DNA of 64,000 bases, from positions 5,270,001-5,334,000 of the forward strand of contig JAULSU010000001.1 in NCBI GenBank assembly GCA_030512335.1, in the 5' to 3' direction. Under the pieces are notes generated by a model that saw nothing but the letters and a program-made list of their open reading frames with translations, did not search any database and was not told where the DNA came from. This document shows positions 34,525 to 46,221 of this stretch, one piece after another (within the stretch, counting starts at the first letter, position 1; every line of letters begins with the position of its first letter). This stretch comes from Immersiella caudata (lineage: Eukaryota > Ascomycota > Sordariomycetes > Sordariales > Lasiosphaeriaceae). The position numbers and the translations under genes are program-made.

Positions 34525-35628
34525 CTAGAAGCTGGTCGTTCGCAGATCGAGGTCGGGTCGTCGTGCTCTGCGTGATGAGTGTCGACTTGGTGTCCACAGA
34601 CATGCCCCTCTCCATCCAACTCAGAGACGCGGTTTGGCCACTGGGCATAAATAAACACGTAATTTTGCGACCAATGGGGCAGTCGGACGCATTCAAGGCG
34701 CAGATATTCAACAAACAGGTCTCAAGGCTCTACAGCAAGCTGCAACAGCTGTGTAGCGCGTGTTTTCATCGAGATGTTCTTCTCCATTGTCCTTTACCTC
34801 AAAGAGAATCACTTTGGTTCCAGTGCTCTTGGCCTCGGCATCACAACTGTTGGGGTTATCTAGTGGCCAGGGTTAGGGTTGATGTGAACCGAAAGTCAAC
34901 CTCAGCGTCCTAGATTCTAAAATTTAGCGGAGGGAAGATGCATTAGCCAGCAGAGGAGCCCTAGGTAATCATCATGTTGGTATAAGGATATTCGGCCGCA
35001 GGTTACTCGCACAATATCATCCCACTGTTCCGCACACGCTACTGAAAACGCAGGAGGTGGAGTGTCACATGCTAGGAACAATCTCTCCGCGCTGTCGGCT
35101 CCACGACCCCTGTCCCTTGGACCCCCACGCTCAAGCCAGCCTGCAATGTGACGCAGGTGGTCGCAACTGTACCGATCCCGCCCACCCACCAAGCCATTCA
35201 AGCCATCATCAAGAGGTGAGGATGAGGATTGCCAGACAAGATGGACCACGCTCTACTCCAAGAATAGAGAATAATAGGGAATCGGTCGATCATTGGACAA
35301 GAGAGGTTGCCTGAGCAATGACTACTCTGGAGTCCCTGTTTTACTCTCATCCGGGGTTTCCGGGTCCCGCTCTTTGGGGCGAACGGTCTCTAAATTTTGA
35401 GCTTCCCAAACCAGTGACCCCGTCTTCCTGCGTCATCACATTCTTTTCACGTCCAATGACATTCAGGCTCTCGTGACATTTACCAACTCCTACGGGAATG
35501 TTAACCGACCCTCATCACCGTCTCCGGGGAGAGTTCCCCTCAATTACCACTTTATGATGACTCGATCTTTCCCTTAATGCTCACATCTTTATGGAGACTT
35601 CCAATTGCTATTCCAGAACCCCTATCTA
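34525..35628. other. 1.1 kb divergent promoter region
   Basis: Upstream of PEX6 (minus) and the sterol-esterase-like lipase (plus). Contains a telomere-like motif (34869-34880) and a short upstream ORF (35591-35629), listed separately. No other gene seen. Confidence 0.5.
34869..34880 (+). promoter_or_regulatory. telomere-like motif (telobox)
   Basis: AGGGTTAGGGTT, two telomere-type units, 345 bp upstream of the PEX6 start. Short telomeric units in fungal promoters are known binding sites for Myb/telobox factors; binding here is inferred. Confidence 0.5.
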
Positions 35629-35629
35629 A
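35591..35629 (+). promoter_or_regulatory. uORF overlapping the lipase start (TAATG)
   Basis: A 12-codon ORF begins at ATG 35591 and its stop TAA (35627-35629) shares its last A with the predicted lipase ATG (35629-35631). Such overlaps allow termination-reinitiation; translation here is inferred. Confidence 0.5.
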
Positions 35630-37986
35630 TGGAGGCCCAAGACGGACAACCCCAAAATTCGAGCGGTTGCCCTCCACCGCCAAAAAAGCACGACGGATGG
35701 ATAGAAAAGACAGCTATCGAGTTTGCACAACAAGCTGAGAAGCTTTCGCATCTCAACCCACACGGTGGGCACGTCCATGGCGCTGCCGTGGAGGCTGATT
35801 TCGTCACCGAAACCGACACAGTTGTCATCACAGCAGACGGGCACCGCCTCCCGAGCGTCCCGGTCGGCGAAGCCCGAAAACTCAACGTCCTAAAGGATGA
35901 ACTGGAGGCCAAGATTGACCCTCGAGATGCCATTGAAGCGGGTCATAAACCAGATCGCCCACTGAACGGCAACATATCTCACATGAGACAAGGAAAGGAC
36001 CTCCAGCCCTCTGCCTCGGGTAGTCTCAAACGGCAGATGCCGCCTTCACACACGAACCCATTGTTCCCCCCCTTACCTCTGTACGGCCCTCCATCTCTCA
36101 TGCGAGAAATTGAGTGCCTAATCTTCCGGGTCTCTTCGTTCTTCCTCAGCCTTGCATTCCTTGCTGTAATTGTTCTTGGCGCCCTCTTTACCAGCATCGG
36201 CCCCCTTTTCCAGGACTTGTGGCTCAGGATCACGTTGAGAGACCCAGATGCAACCCGGCCGTTCTACAAAGAAGAACAGAGGAGAAAGGCGCTAAGGAGA
36301 GAGCAAGAGCAAAAGTGGAGGCGCCACCGCATCAATCATAACCGCCAGCAAGACGCAGAGGATAACGACGTCCAGAGCGAAGGGTACATACCGACCGAGG
36401 GCGGCCCCGATCCTATCGTCTGTGACGTTGGCTATTACGCTCGTCGCGTGGGGTTGAATGTGGAAAAGTTTGATGTCCAAACCGAGGATGGATTCATCAT
36501 CGACCTCTGGCATGTCTACGACCCGCGGGAGTACACACCTCTTCCTGCAGAGGAAAGAGGTCATCGGGGACCGGAGCTATTCCAGGATTCGAGGAAGAAG
36601 CCAATGAGGCGAGACTCAAAACCAAAATTCCCCGTGCTCTTGATGCACGGGTTACTACAGAGCTCAGGAGCTTATTGCGTCAACGACGAAGACTCACTGG
36701 CCTTCTTCCTGTGCAAATCGGGGTTCGATGTTTGGCTGGGAAACAATCGATGCGGCTTCGAGCCGAAGCACACCCTGCTTAGCTATTCGGATCCAAGAAT
36801 GTGGTGTTGGAATATTCGACAGATGGGTACCTTCGACCTCCCCGCGATTTTGTCTCGAGTCCTCAGCGAGACAGGCTTCGAGAAGCTCGGGCTGGTCTCA
36901 CACTCCCAAGGTACCACCCAAACATTTGTGGCCCTCGCAAAAGGGCAGCGACCAGATGTAGGTGAGAAGCTCACCGTCTTCTGCGCGCTCGCTCCCGCAG
37001 CCTACGCTGGCCCTCTAGTAGGGAAAATGTACTTCAAGTTCATGAGAGTCATAACGCCAGCAATGTTCAGACTAAGTGAGTCTCCCCCTGTCGCCGTTTA
37101 TCTCCTATTGCGGTCTCCTGTGGCTTTGTTGGGTTTCTTGGGTGTGAAATGAGCGCGCCCGAGACATTGCGTTGCCTCTGAACTGCCTTCAACAGAAATC
37201 TCTGACGGATAGTTTACTACCACAGTGTTTGGAATTCACGCATTTATCCCCTTCATGATGACAATGCACAAACTACTCAACCCCCGTCTATACGGCTGGC
37301 TAGGTTACAAGGTCTTTGCCTTTTTGTTCAACTGGACCGACACCCGCTGGGATCGCGACCTGCGCGACAGGATGTTCCAATCCGCACCCGTCTACGTCAG
37401 CGCCGAGTCCATGAGGTGGTGGCTCGGCCGCGAGTGCTTCGCAAAGCATAAGTGCATTCTCTCTACCAAAGAAGAATGGCGCGCTGAAGAACGCGAGGAC
37501 CATGAGCAGGAACAGAGGAATTCTATCTTGACGGACGTTAATAAAGGTATGAGCGGGCAAGCGGAGGTCGACAAGTCAGAGAGGAAGGTGGAGAAGAAGC
37601 ACGGAAGGACCAAAGGGTCAAGGGCATGGTACAATTCCCAGGTGCCGCCGTTTGCGCTGTGGGTGTGTGGGAATGATTGTCTTGTTGACGGGGATAAGCT
37701 TCTTAGGAGATTTGAGAGGGGAAGGGAGCCGCACGTGAAGGTGGTGCATAGTAAGGTCATTGAGGAGTATGAGCATCTGGATGTTATTTGGGCGATGGAT
37801 GCGGTGGATCAGGTGTTCAAGGAAGTGCGGGAGGTATTGTGGAAGACTTGTCATGCAAGAGATGTGTGCAGGGTTCCGAAGGACTGTGAGGATGTGGGGG
37901 GATGGGAGGCAGAGGGGAGTGTGGAGGGGGGTGAAGGGGAAGAGGAAGAGGGAGAGGAAGACGAGGAGGGGAGCGAGCCATCGTGA
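35629..37986 (+). CDS. membrane-anchored sterol esterase / acid-lipase family (Tgl1/Yeh-like)
   Basis: Exons 35629-37075 and 37226-37986 give 735 aa; the 150-nt intron is GT-AG. The start is the first ATG (MEAQDGQPQNSSG); the frame upstream begins only at TTG. A hydrophobic segment near 168-190 (SSFFLSLAFLAVIVLGALF) probably anchors it in the ER or lipid-droplet membrane. The alpha/beta-hydrolase part starts with VQTEDGFIIDLWHV, then VLLMHGLLQSSG (oxyanion loop) and GLVSHSQGTTQ with nucleophile Ser426 in GxSxG. Likely acid and base are Asp in GNDCLVDGD and His in EEYEHLDVIWAMD, all in family positions. A charged insert (~600-650) and an acidic Glu tail are fungal extras. Expected reaction: hydrolysis of steryl esters or triacylglycerol. 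Confidence 0.87.
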
Positions 37987-39064
37987 GAACGACCGCGAGT
38001 CCCGATGCAGAGGCGTCTATGCGAGGTGAAAAATATAACGTCTTCAGGAGCTGTCATATTGTTTCGACTGTGACTAAACATCGAACCATTTCTTCGGGGG
38101 ATTGCACGTTACGGCACTCGGGATTTCCCTGAATGGTTGTCAAATCTGTGAAAGGAGAAAATGCGGGAGGGAAAACAGTTCTATTTGCCACAGTGAGGAG
38201 AAATGAGAATTCAGTGATGTCTTGCTGACTCTTCTGGGCGATTTGAAATCTTCCGTAGAGGTTGTTTATACGATTGGCTCAGACATCTCCTCGGCATCGG
38301 CTCCGAGGAGTCCCGGCGTTACGTCCGATCCCTGTCCGAGTTGCGCCGCCGAGATCGCTGACTAAGGACCCATCAACGGCGTCGAGAATTTCGAGGCCAA
38401 GCCGAAACGTTCTTGGCTTGCCACTATTCTGAATCGCATCGGTCGCAGCTGGTGAGGAGTGAGTGGCTCTCAAAGAAACAAATTGAAAAAGGTGAGGAGG
38501 AAAATATCACGCAAGAAATGCTGGTGGTTCAATGCAAGAAGGAAGAGCCGCAATGAGGCTCTTTTTGGGCATCCCACGTCGGACCCTGCCGCGTCCCTTA
38601 TCGCGTCTCGCCGTTAGCCTCTTTCAGGAACCACGTTTGCAACTGCAGACTCTCTCTTTGGGTTCCCGTCTCCCCCCTGTCCCGTCCTGTCGATTGTGGA
38701 AACCCGAGGGGTCCGCTGCGCCCTGAGCGTCCCGACTTGACAGATTCGATTCTGGAATGGGTCTCCTAGGTACCACGGCCCACCCAAGTGAAGTGCCGTC
38801 GGCCCGACCAGTCACAGCACGTCTTTTTCTGCTGCTCTTCTATTATATTCCAGATCACGCCTTCTCTCATTGGCAACTCACTCTTTCTGCCCTCCTTCGC
38901 AACAGCCGAGCTCCATCCCGTCCACTCTTTAGATTACGAACATCCCGTAATCCTCCCTTCTTTGGCGTACCTGTGTTCTTTTTCTTTTCCTACTCTTCAT
39001 CCTCTCCTTCCCCTCCGTTCTATTCTGCCTTTCTCGTCAAACAGCATCTACCCCGCCAAGAACA
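37987..39064. other. intergenic and CCP1 promoter / 5' leader
   Basis: Lipase 3' flank, then the CCP1 upstream region. From about 38820 to 39060 the plus strand is strongly pyrimidine-rich, typical of promoters and leaders of highly expressed fungal genes. Confidence 0.5.
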
Positions 39065-39147
39065 GTAAGTTGTCTCAAACATCCCACCGCTGTTTTCGAA
39101 CCACAGATAGAACACATATCTGACAGCATATCTTCCAACTCCAACAG
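39065..39147 (+). other. CCP1: predicted 5' UTR intron of CCP1
   Basis: A GTAAGT donor at 39065 and a CAACAG acceptor ending at 39147, directly before the ATG at 39148, define an 83-nt leader intron. Confidence 0.6.
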
Positions 39148-40280
39148 ATGGCGACCGCAGCCCGCACCCTCACTCGCGCTCTGCGCACCTCTGCGCGCCC
39201 CTCGACCCGGGCCTTCACTGCCGCGCCCCGCGTTGCCTTCCGCCAAGGCGGCCGCCGCTTCTACTCCTCCGAGGCCCCCAAATCGAGCTCGTCAGCTTGG
39301 ATCTGGGGCGTTGGTGCCGCTGCCCTCGGCGCCGGTGGCTACTTCGTCTGGCAACAGGACGCCTCGGCCGCTGCCGCCCCCAAGACCTTCGCCCCCAAGT
39401 TTGAGGACTACCAGGCTGTGTACAACGAGATTGCCGGACGTCTTGAGGAGAAGGACGACTATGACGATGGCAGCTATGGCCCCGTGCTTCTGCGTCTCGC
39501 GTGGCACGCCAGCGGTACCTATGACAAGGAGACTGGCACCGGCGGCAGCAACGGTGCTACCATGCGCTTCAACCCTGAGGCTAGTCACGGTGCCAATGCT
39601 GGTCTGAAGGCTGCGCGTGACTTCCTTGAGCCTGTGAAGGGTAAGTAACTGGCCGATAGAAACGGAAGGATGATGCTGACAACCGCACAGAGAAGTTCCC
39701 CTGGATCACCTACTCCGATCTTTGGATCTTGGCTGGTGTTTGCGCTGTCCAGGAGATGTTGGGCCCCGCTATCCCCTACCGCCCTGGCCGTAGCGACCGT
39801 GACGTGTCTGCCTGCACCCCAGATGGTCGTCTCCCCGACGCCGCTCAGGCCCAGGACCACCTCCGCAACATCTTCTACCGCATGGGCTTCAACGACCAGG
39901 AGATCGTTGCCTTGACTGGCGCCCACGCTCTGGGTCGTTGCCACAAGGACCGCTCCGGCTACGACGGTCCCTGGACCTTCTCCCCTACCGTCCTGACCAA
40001 CGACTTCTACAACCTCCTTCTCAGCGAGAAGTGGCAGTGGAAGAAGTGGGGCGGCCCCAAGCAGTATGAGGACAAGACGACGAAGTCCCTTATGATGCTT
40101 CCCGCCGACATGGCTCTTGTCCAGGACAAGAAGTTCAAGCAGTGGGTTGAGAAGTATGCCGCCGACAACGAACTTTTCTTCAAGGACTTCTCGGCTGTCA
40201 TTGTCAAGCTTTTCGAGCTTGGCGTTCCCTTCGCCGAGGGCACGGAGAACCAGAGGTGGGTCTTCAAGACCACTGCCTAA
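39148..40280 (+). CDS. CCP1: mitochondrial cytochrome c peroxidase
   Basis: Exons 39148-39640 and 39691-40280 give 360 aa; the 50-nt intron joins PVK to EKFPW. CCP reduces H2O2 with electrons from cytochrome c in the intermembrane space. The N-terminus is an Arg/Ser/Ala presequence (MATAARTLTRALRTS) followed by a hydrophobic sorting segment (WIWGVGAAALGAGGYFVW), the bipartite signal of yeast Ccp1. Distal residues Arg116, Trp119 and His120 (RLAWHASG), proximal His243 (LTGAHALGRCH), the radical-site Trp259 in GPW, and the Asp in MLPADMALVQD are all present, so the enzyme should be active. Codon use is biased to C-ending codons, which fits high expression. Confidence 0.95.
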
Positions 40281-41009
40281 GCCCGCATTGTTGGGAAACG
40301 AAGAACGAGACATTAGACGCCATAGAGGGATAGAGCGTGCGAAACGCATGAGATTCGCCGGGGATAGACTTGGCGGATGAATGGAGTTTGCTTGCTTTGG
40401 AGCGTCACCTGGGAGAGGATACCAATGGGTGGATTTCTAATACGGAGAAGTGGCAGCTCGAGCGAGCGTTTCTCTTATCGGCTGTATCATACTTGTATGT
40501 ATACCAATACATGGCTTCAGCGTGTTTACCACACTGCGGGTGGTCGGGTTGTTTCGTGGTGCTGTGTTGCGTGCCGAATGGGACGTGGGAAGAAATGAAG
40601 TTCACCCAGACGTCACATCATTTGAAACGGTACCCGCCGACACTCCCCTTTATTATCAGAAGTAGGTACCTTAGCTTATGTGGGGATTGAAGAAGAACCT
40701 GGAGCGGGGAAGCTTCAAAGCTTTCCTCGGATCGACTGCCGACAGGTTCCCCGCATCGGGTACTGGTGATCACGGGATTTCGTGAATGTTACGTGATTCC
40801 CGATATCTCAGCCTTTGGCAATTGACTTGGTGATCTTGGCCCGTCTTCTTGCTGGAGGCACCTTGCCCACAACTTGAGCGACCCCTGAGCCCTGTGATAG
40901 GGTTAGGGTTTACTGACGTCAGGCGCGATAACAGTTTTCTCGCTCGATAAGCTTCCGAAGCTCACCGAAAGCTCTCCCAGCTCAACACCAAGCCAATTGG
41001 AACCCAAAG
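40281..41009. other. intergenic, ATP11 promoter
   Basis: CCP1 3' flank and ATP11 promoter. Holds a telobox (40898-40912) directly followed by a full CRE palindrome (40914-40921). Confidence 0.5.
40898..40921 (+). promoter_or_regulatory. telobox plus CRE (TGACGTCA) in the ATP11 promoter
   Basis: TAGGGTTAGGGTTTA at 40898-40912, then TGACGTCA at 40914-40921, 89 bp before the ATP11 ATG. TGACGTCA is the classical ATF/CREB bZIP site. Confidence 0.55.
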
Positions 41010-41993
41010 ATGGCGACAATTCGACGAGTCCCAGCGCTGCGACACCTCGCAACAGCCGGTGCACGCTTTCCCCGCCTCACTCAACACCAGCAGCGTTGGG
41101 CCCAAGTGCACGATGTGCGTGTGCGCTTCCTCGCCACAACCCAAGCCTCGCGCTCCATCCTCGAGAAGTACCGCGACAAGCTCGAGTCCAAGGCCCGCGC
41201 CGAAGGTCACGGAGACATCGAGTCTCTAAAGAAAGCCTACTCTGACAAGACTGAGTCTCTCCGCAAAGAAACCGACAAAGTCGTCCCTCCCCACCTCCTC
41301 GATTCGTCCCAACAGCAGCCAGAACCATCTCAACAACCCACCCCGCCCCCCACCCCCTCTCCAACAGCCGCTAAAGCCCGCGAAGTCTCCTCGGGCACCG
41401 GGATAAAACCTCTCTCCTCCATCCTCAATCTCGAAAAGGTCGCATCTCTCCCTCCCACCGAGCTAACCGCCATCTGGCGCCTCCGCCACGCCTCCAACCC
41501 CTCCTCACTCTGCGCCGTCATCCCCGCCGCAACCTACACCGCCATGGACACCACCGCGCGGGAATTCCCGCAATTCCTCCTGCCCGTGCCGCATCCCGAA
41601 CAAGGCGCCGAGTTGCACTTCCTGCAATGGACATGGGACGCTGCGACCAGGTCGAGCACTGTGCTGTTTACGCAGTTGGCCGAATACAAAGCGCGAGGCG
41701 AGTTCGCGGCGCCGCACACGACGGTGACGCATTATATGGATTTGGCGGGGGAGAAGGGAGTAGTGTTAATGCAGGGGACGGTGGCGGAAGATAGGGGAGT
41801 GAAGGCGGATGATGCGCAGTGGTTGTTGATGTGCTTGCAGAGGTTTTATGGGGGGTGGGATGGGGCGGCGGGGGAGGATGGGATGGGGAGGGAAAGGAAT
41901 GAGGAGAGGAGGAGGTTGTTGGAGTGGTTTAAGAAGGGGGATGAGAGATTTAGTGTGGACAAGTTGTTGGAGGAAGCAGAACGGATGGGGTAG
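41010..41993 (+). CDS. ATP11: F1-ATPase assembly factor Atp11
   Basis: Single exon, 327 aa, starting at the ATG at 41010. Atp11 is a matrix chaperone that binds free F1 beta subunits during ATP synthase assembly. The N-terminus is Arg-rich without acidic residues (MATIRRVPALRHLATAGARF), a mitochondrial presequence. A helix (RSILEKYRDKLESKARAEG) and a Pro/Gln linker precede the conserved domain: KPLSSILNLEKVASLPPTEL, IWRLRHASNPSSLCAVIP, FPQFLLPVPHPEQGAELHFL, TVTHYMDLAGEKGVVLMQG, and a C-terminal helix with WLLMCLQRFYGG. Domain order and length fit the ATP11 family. The last ~90 codons shift from C-ending to G/T-ending usage, with no sign of a frameshift. Confidence 0.93.
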   Translation: MATIRRVPALRHLATAGARFPRLTQHQQRWAQVHDVRVRFLATTQASRSILEKYRDKLESKARAEGHGDIESLKKAYSDKTESLRKETDKVVPPHLLDSSQQQPEPSQQPTPPPTPSPTAAKAREVSSGTGIKPLSSILNLEKVASLPPTELTAIWRLRHASNPSSLCAVIPAATYTAMDTTAREFPQFLLPVPHPEQGAELHFLQWTWDAATRSSTVLFTQLAEYKARGEFAAPHTTVTHYMDLAGEKGVVLMQGTVAEDRGVKADDAQWLLMCLQRFYGGWDGAAGEDGMGRERNEERRRLLEWFKKGDERFSVDKLLEEAERMG

Positions 41994-42650
41994 GTCGAAA
42001 TGATGAGAAAAGGGGTGTATATATGTGTATAATAGGTGCATGATGGGGTTTTGGGGGGCAGGCTGGCGTGGTCACTCTTTCTCGGGGTTATAGAGCATTG
42101 ATCTCAATGCATTCGTTGCAGCTCTTTAACTTGTCTCCCATTCTACGAGTTCGGTGCTTGTACCAAAGTTCTCGAGGCAGACAACCCGTGATGATATATC
42201 AGGTTCTTTGCTCCATCAGCACATCGCAGGAGATTGGTCTCCTGTGTCAGTATTCCCAAGTTACCAAAGTAGCGGTAAGGCCTCACTCGCGTTGTACGGA
42301 ACGCTAATGTGCATCAAGACGTCCATTTACCAACCTTGAAGAGGGCGCATTACATTGGTACCTTGACGTACCTGAAGGAAATAGATAGACCAATAAACTG
42401 TTCATATATCTCTACAAAGCTACCGGAAAGGCGTAAGCCCCAACCAAATGGCCTGCGTGACCACAAATAGACCCCTATTAGGCCACAAGTTTGTAGAAGG
42501 AAAGACCTTCCGACGCCGGATACATGCTTCCGAAAAGATCACAGACGGACTTCGCCACCTCACTTATACGCGCTACAAGAACAACAGTGTCCCAGCCAGA
42601 CGACCAACATCTGGACATCACGCCTCCAACAGGCCGAACACCGCTTCAGC
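41994..42650. other. intergenic between convergent genes
   Basis: 3' flanks of ATP11 (plus) and the helicase gene (minus). Nothing else recognised. Confidence 0.45.
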
Positions 42651-45482
42651 CTACATCGGCACAATAATAGCCGCTCCATCCTCCCCATCTCTGCATCTGT
42701 TCCACAAATGCCCCAGGTATCCCATCTCCATCATCATGCCTGCCGACATGAGGATGACCTCGGCCTGGCGGGCACGGGTCAGTGCAACGCACAACCGTTT
42801 GGGGTTTTGAACATGTTCCGTAGGCGCCTGCTTGACCATGTCTAGAAAGACAACGTCGGCTTCCTGGCCTTGTGCTGTATCGACCGTATTAACCCCGACT
42901 CGGTCCCGACCTTGGGGAAGCTTGTTCACCGCGATCCGGTACCGGTAAACAGCCTCCTTGTACGGTGAAATGATGAGAATGGTTCCCGGGAGCTCTTTAG
43001 CTGAGAGCCTCGACAGGTCGTTCGCTACAGGTGGCTGCGTAAAGCTGGGGTCACTCAGCAAGTGAGTGACCTGCCGGATGATGAAGTCGTGGTGGGCTGA
43101 ATTCCAGAACGATGTGCCAACTTGCTCGCTGGTGTGTTGTTAGTGTTTCTGGCACAGTATATTCCATACGTCGAAAGACAGATATATTCAGGCAACAGGG
43201 GAGACCAAATAAAATACTTACGCGCGGGCTTTGTTCTTATCGCTGATGAGAAGACGGGGGACATCCAGACCCAGAAGGGTGGCGGGTGGTTGAGGTTTCG
43301 GAGCCTCGTTTATCAGCTTTTGGAGCCACGCTCGGAGATGGCGTGTAGAAAGCGGTAGCGCCGAATCGCTCTCAGGCTCCCGCTCTGAACGCATCATCGC
43401 ACCGTAGAAAAGTTCTGATGCAAGGCACTCCAAACTCGCGCGGGCACGATGGTTAATAACTGGGGTGGAAATTAGTTCCGGTTTCTTACAATGCCCGACC
43501 CCGAGTCGAAGTAGTAGGCGAGGGGAATAGTTTGACACTTACGAAGTTCGTGAGGGATAGCCCCGTTGACTGCTGCACGCTCCATCGTTGAGATTCCTAG
43601 CTGCCTTACATGTGGAACTCTCAAACTGACATAGGGCTCTGTTTGCCTGTGGTCGCCTGTAAAGAACCACGCCTCTGGCTCGAAGTGGGCCAGAGCAATC
43701 ATTGTAGAGAGTTCATGGGCGTGGGCGCACTCGTCGAAAATGACCAAGTCAGGGTTGTACAAACCGACAAGATGGCGGCTGGCAGCGACCGGCGTTGTAA
43801 CGATGAAATCGGCTTCAGAAATTACATCGTCGTAAAGTGGAACAAGCCTTCTTCGGAGTCCGTCAAGCGCACCCTGTCGTTCATCCAGTGGTCGGTTGTC
43901 GTTGAATACGGTCTTCATTTGCTTCGCGAAGCCGTACTTGCCCTTGTCGTCCATCCATAACTGCAATGCTCTCTGGTCAAGAGTCTGCGCCTTCGTCAGG
44001 CCGGTAGCTGCACTTCGAGATTCCGTTTTCATGAGGTCATATTCTGGCATTGTTAGGTAGCGATCAGGACGAAAAATGAAGAACCGCCTGGTGCTTGTTT
44101 ACCTCTTAAGAACCCCAATGTAAAATCAGATCCGGTCAGATACTTTGGAGGGCTCACATCCTCACCTTCCTCTAAGACCTCGCCTTCTTCAAGTTCCATG
44201 AGCCGGTTAGCTATGGCTTCATCGTCCACCTCCTTCTTCTTGCGTGTTCGACATGGCCACGAGCGCATTCGGATGATCACTTTATCCATTTCCAGCTCGT
44301 CGTATATCGCCTGAACCCGATCAGCGGCGTTGTCGGCGGCGCTGTTGATGTCAACCTAATGGTCGATGTCAGCTACTAACTTCCATGTTGGGGCAATGCT
44401 TGTATGTCTCAGGAGGTAACTCCTCCTCTTCCTCCTGAGACATCAGGGCAAAAACACTAAAGGGGCAGGAAACAACAGGAATCGCACATACTAGGTAGAG
44501 AACCTTCACCTGCGACACTCCGCCTTGTGCAAGTGTTGCCACGCTTAGTGACCATCTTGTTTTACCCGCACCTGGACCTATGCTGATTGTTAGCTCAAGA
44601 AGGCGGTGAGATAGCTGGACGGAACTCACCTCCAGGCACGAAGCAAATCCCTGCGGGCAACGAGCGAAGCCCGTGGAAAGCCTCCATCTGGTCCTTATCA
44701 AGACCATCAAAGATCTTACGCAAGCCTTCTCGCAGGGTGGGCGATGTGACAAGATTTCGATTTGCCATCTGCGGGAACTTCTCAAACAGATTCACAAATG
44801 TCTGTGGTTTCTCAAAGCCTAAGAGGTACTTAAAAGCCTCTCGCCCAGCCTCGCTGGTTGTTCCATCCATGATACTCTTGAGAGCGTTGAGTTCGGTCTG
44901 CATGGTCAAGTCGGAGGCAGATAGCATGAGACGAACTCGGATAGCCTCGGAATTCTTCCGTTTGAGGTTGAAGGGATCTGAGGTACCACGATGAATAGGT
45001 ATAAGCACACGGCCAAACTTTTCAAGCTTTCTGTTGGTGGCAATGAGAGTGAACTCTTTCGTGCTGCTCCACTGCTTGTTGAGCTCAATAGGTTCGGAGC
45101 TCATCCGACACGAGAACTTGACAGCACGACCCTTTTCACCGCGGTTGACTCCGTTACCGTAGTCGCTGTCGTTGTCTAACTCCTCATCTGAATCTTGGTG
45201 ATCGTCAAAGACGAGCCGGAACGGTTGGTTGGGTTGCGGCATGAGTTTCCCCATGGCTTGGAGGTCTGCTCGCATGATGAATGACAGCAAGCCGATTTGC
45301 TTAATCACCCAGGCCTTCTGTACAAGCTTCTTCGCGTTGAAGCTGTTGACTTCGGCAAGATCAGCCTCATACTCAGCTCTTGTTGCCGCCTCATGTCGCA
45401 CGGCAAAGTCCTCTGCGCTCTTGAACTTGTGTGTCACCCCGGAGAATTTGGGAAGGGGCTCCATGTTGAGACTTGGAAGCAT
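42651..45482 (-). CDS. UPF1/SMUBP2-like superfamily 1 helicase
   Basis: Six exons, 45482-44630, 44577-44492, 44355-44103, 44043-43543, 43459-43222 and 43128-42651, join in phase to 802 aa. An N-terminal region of ~280 residues with no motif leads into the SF1B core. Walker A is GGPGAGKT (284-291, completed across intron 1). Walker B is VIFDECAHA (~501), followed by FFTGDHRQTEPYV. Motif V is LLINHRARASLE, then NTVDTAQGQEADVVFLDMV and VALTRARQAEVI. The AAA_12-like C-terminal half and the DECA box place it near DNA2/NAM7 and UPF1-type helicases, probably a fungal-specific branch; RNA or DNA preference cannot be told. Either ATG, 45482 or 45464, could be the start. Recognised only after removing five introns. 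Confidence 0.85.
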
Positions 45483-46221
45483 TAGCGGGCCATAGAAGCA
45501 CTTTGGGGCGGGGAAACGGTGAAGGACAAGTAGGAAGAGAAACTGCTTTGTTTTAAACTAGGAAGCCCTGGAACCAGGGAAGAAACGAAACATAGCATGC
45601 CGATCTTATTGAAAATATCGGATACGCGTCAAACGCAGAAAACAGGGTGGTCTTACCTTCCAGAGCCGAGACTCGAGACGACTGTGGGAGTAAGAACAAG
45701 AAATGGACAGAAGTGGTTGCGGCGCAGAACGAAAGAGCGAAACCCTCTTGAGAAATGGCCCTATCAAAAGACAGCTGCGCTAGGTGCCAGCTCGTTGAGA
45801 AGTCGGTGTTCCTTGGTGAACTTGGGTGAGGAAGGCTCTTGTGGGAAGGAAGGCGAGAAAGAAGCCAGCGGTTGGGGAGGAGATTGGGGCCTGGAAAAAA
45901 GAGGTGTGGGTAGCTGAGAATGGAAGGAGCGTCTGTGGCTGCGCCTTCCCATTTCTTGCAAAGCTGCAAGTAAATGACACCGTCGGGATTTTGCACTCTA
46001 ATCATCGGCCCAGCGACGGAAGCGTTGTTACCTTTTCCGAAGCACCAACCACTCTGGGAAAAAATCCTACCTGAGGACGGTCAAGAGACTCACTGCAGCG
46101 AGGCGATGTCGATAGGCTGAGAAGGTGCTCTACGTTGAAGCGAAGAGACCAGTTACAACAGAAAAAACGCGCTTATTCATTCCCCAACCCAACTATTTTA
46201 GTCCCTCGATCCATGTTACTA
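45483..46221. other. intergenic, helicase promoter
   Basis: Upstream of the helicase gene and downstream of the EMC1 stop. No gene or repeat recognised. Confidence 0.45.
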
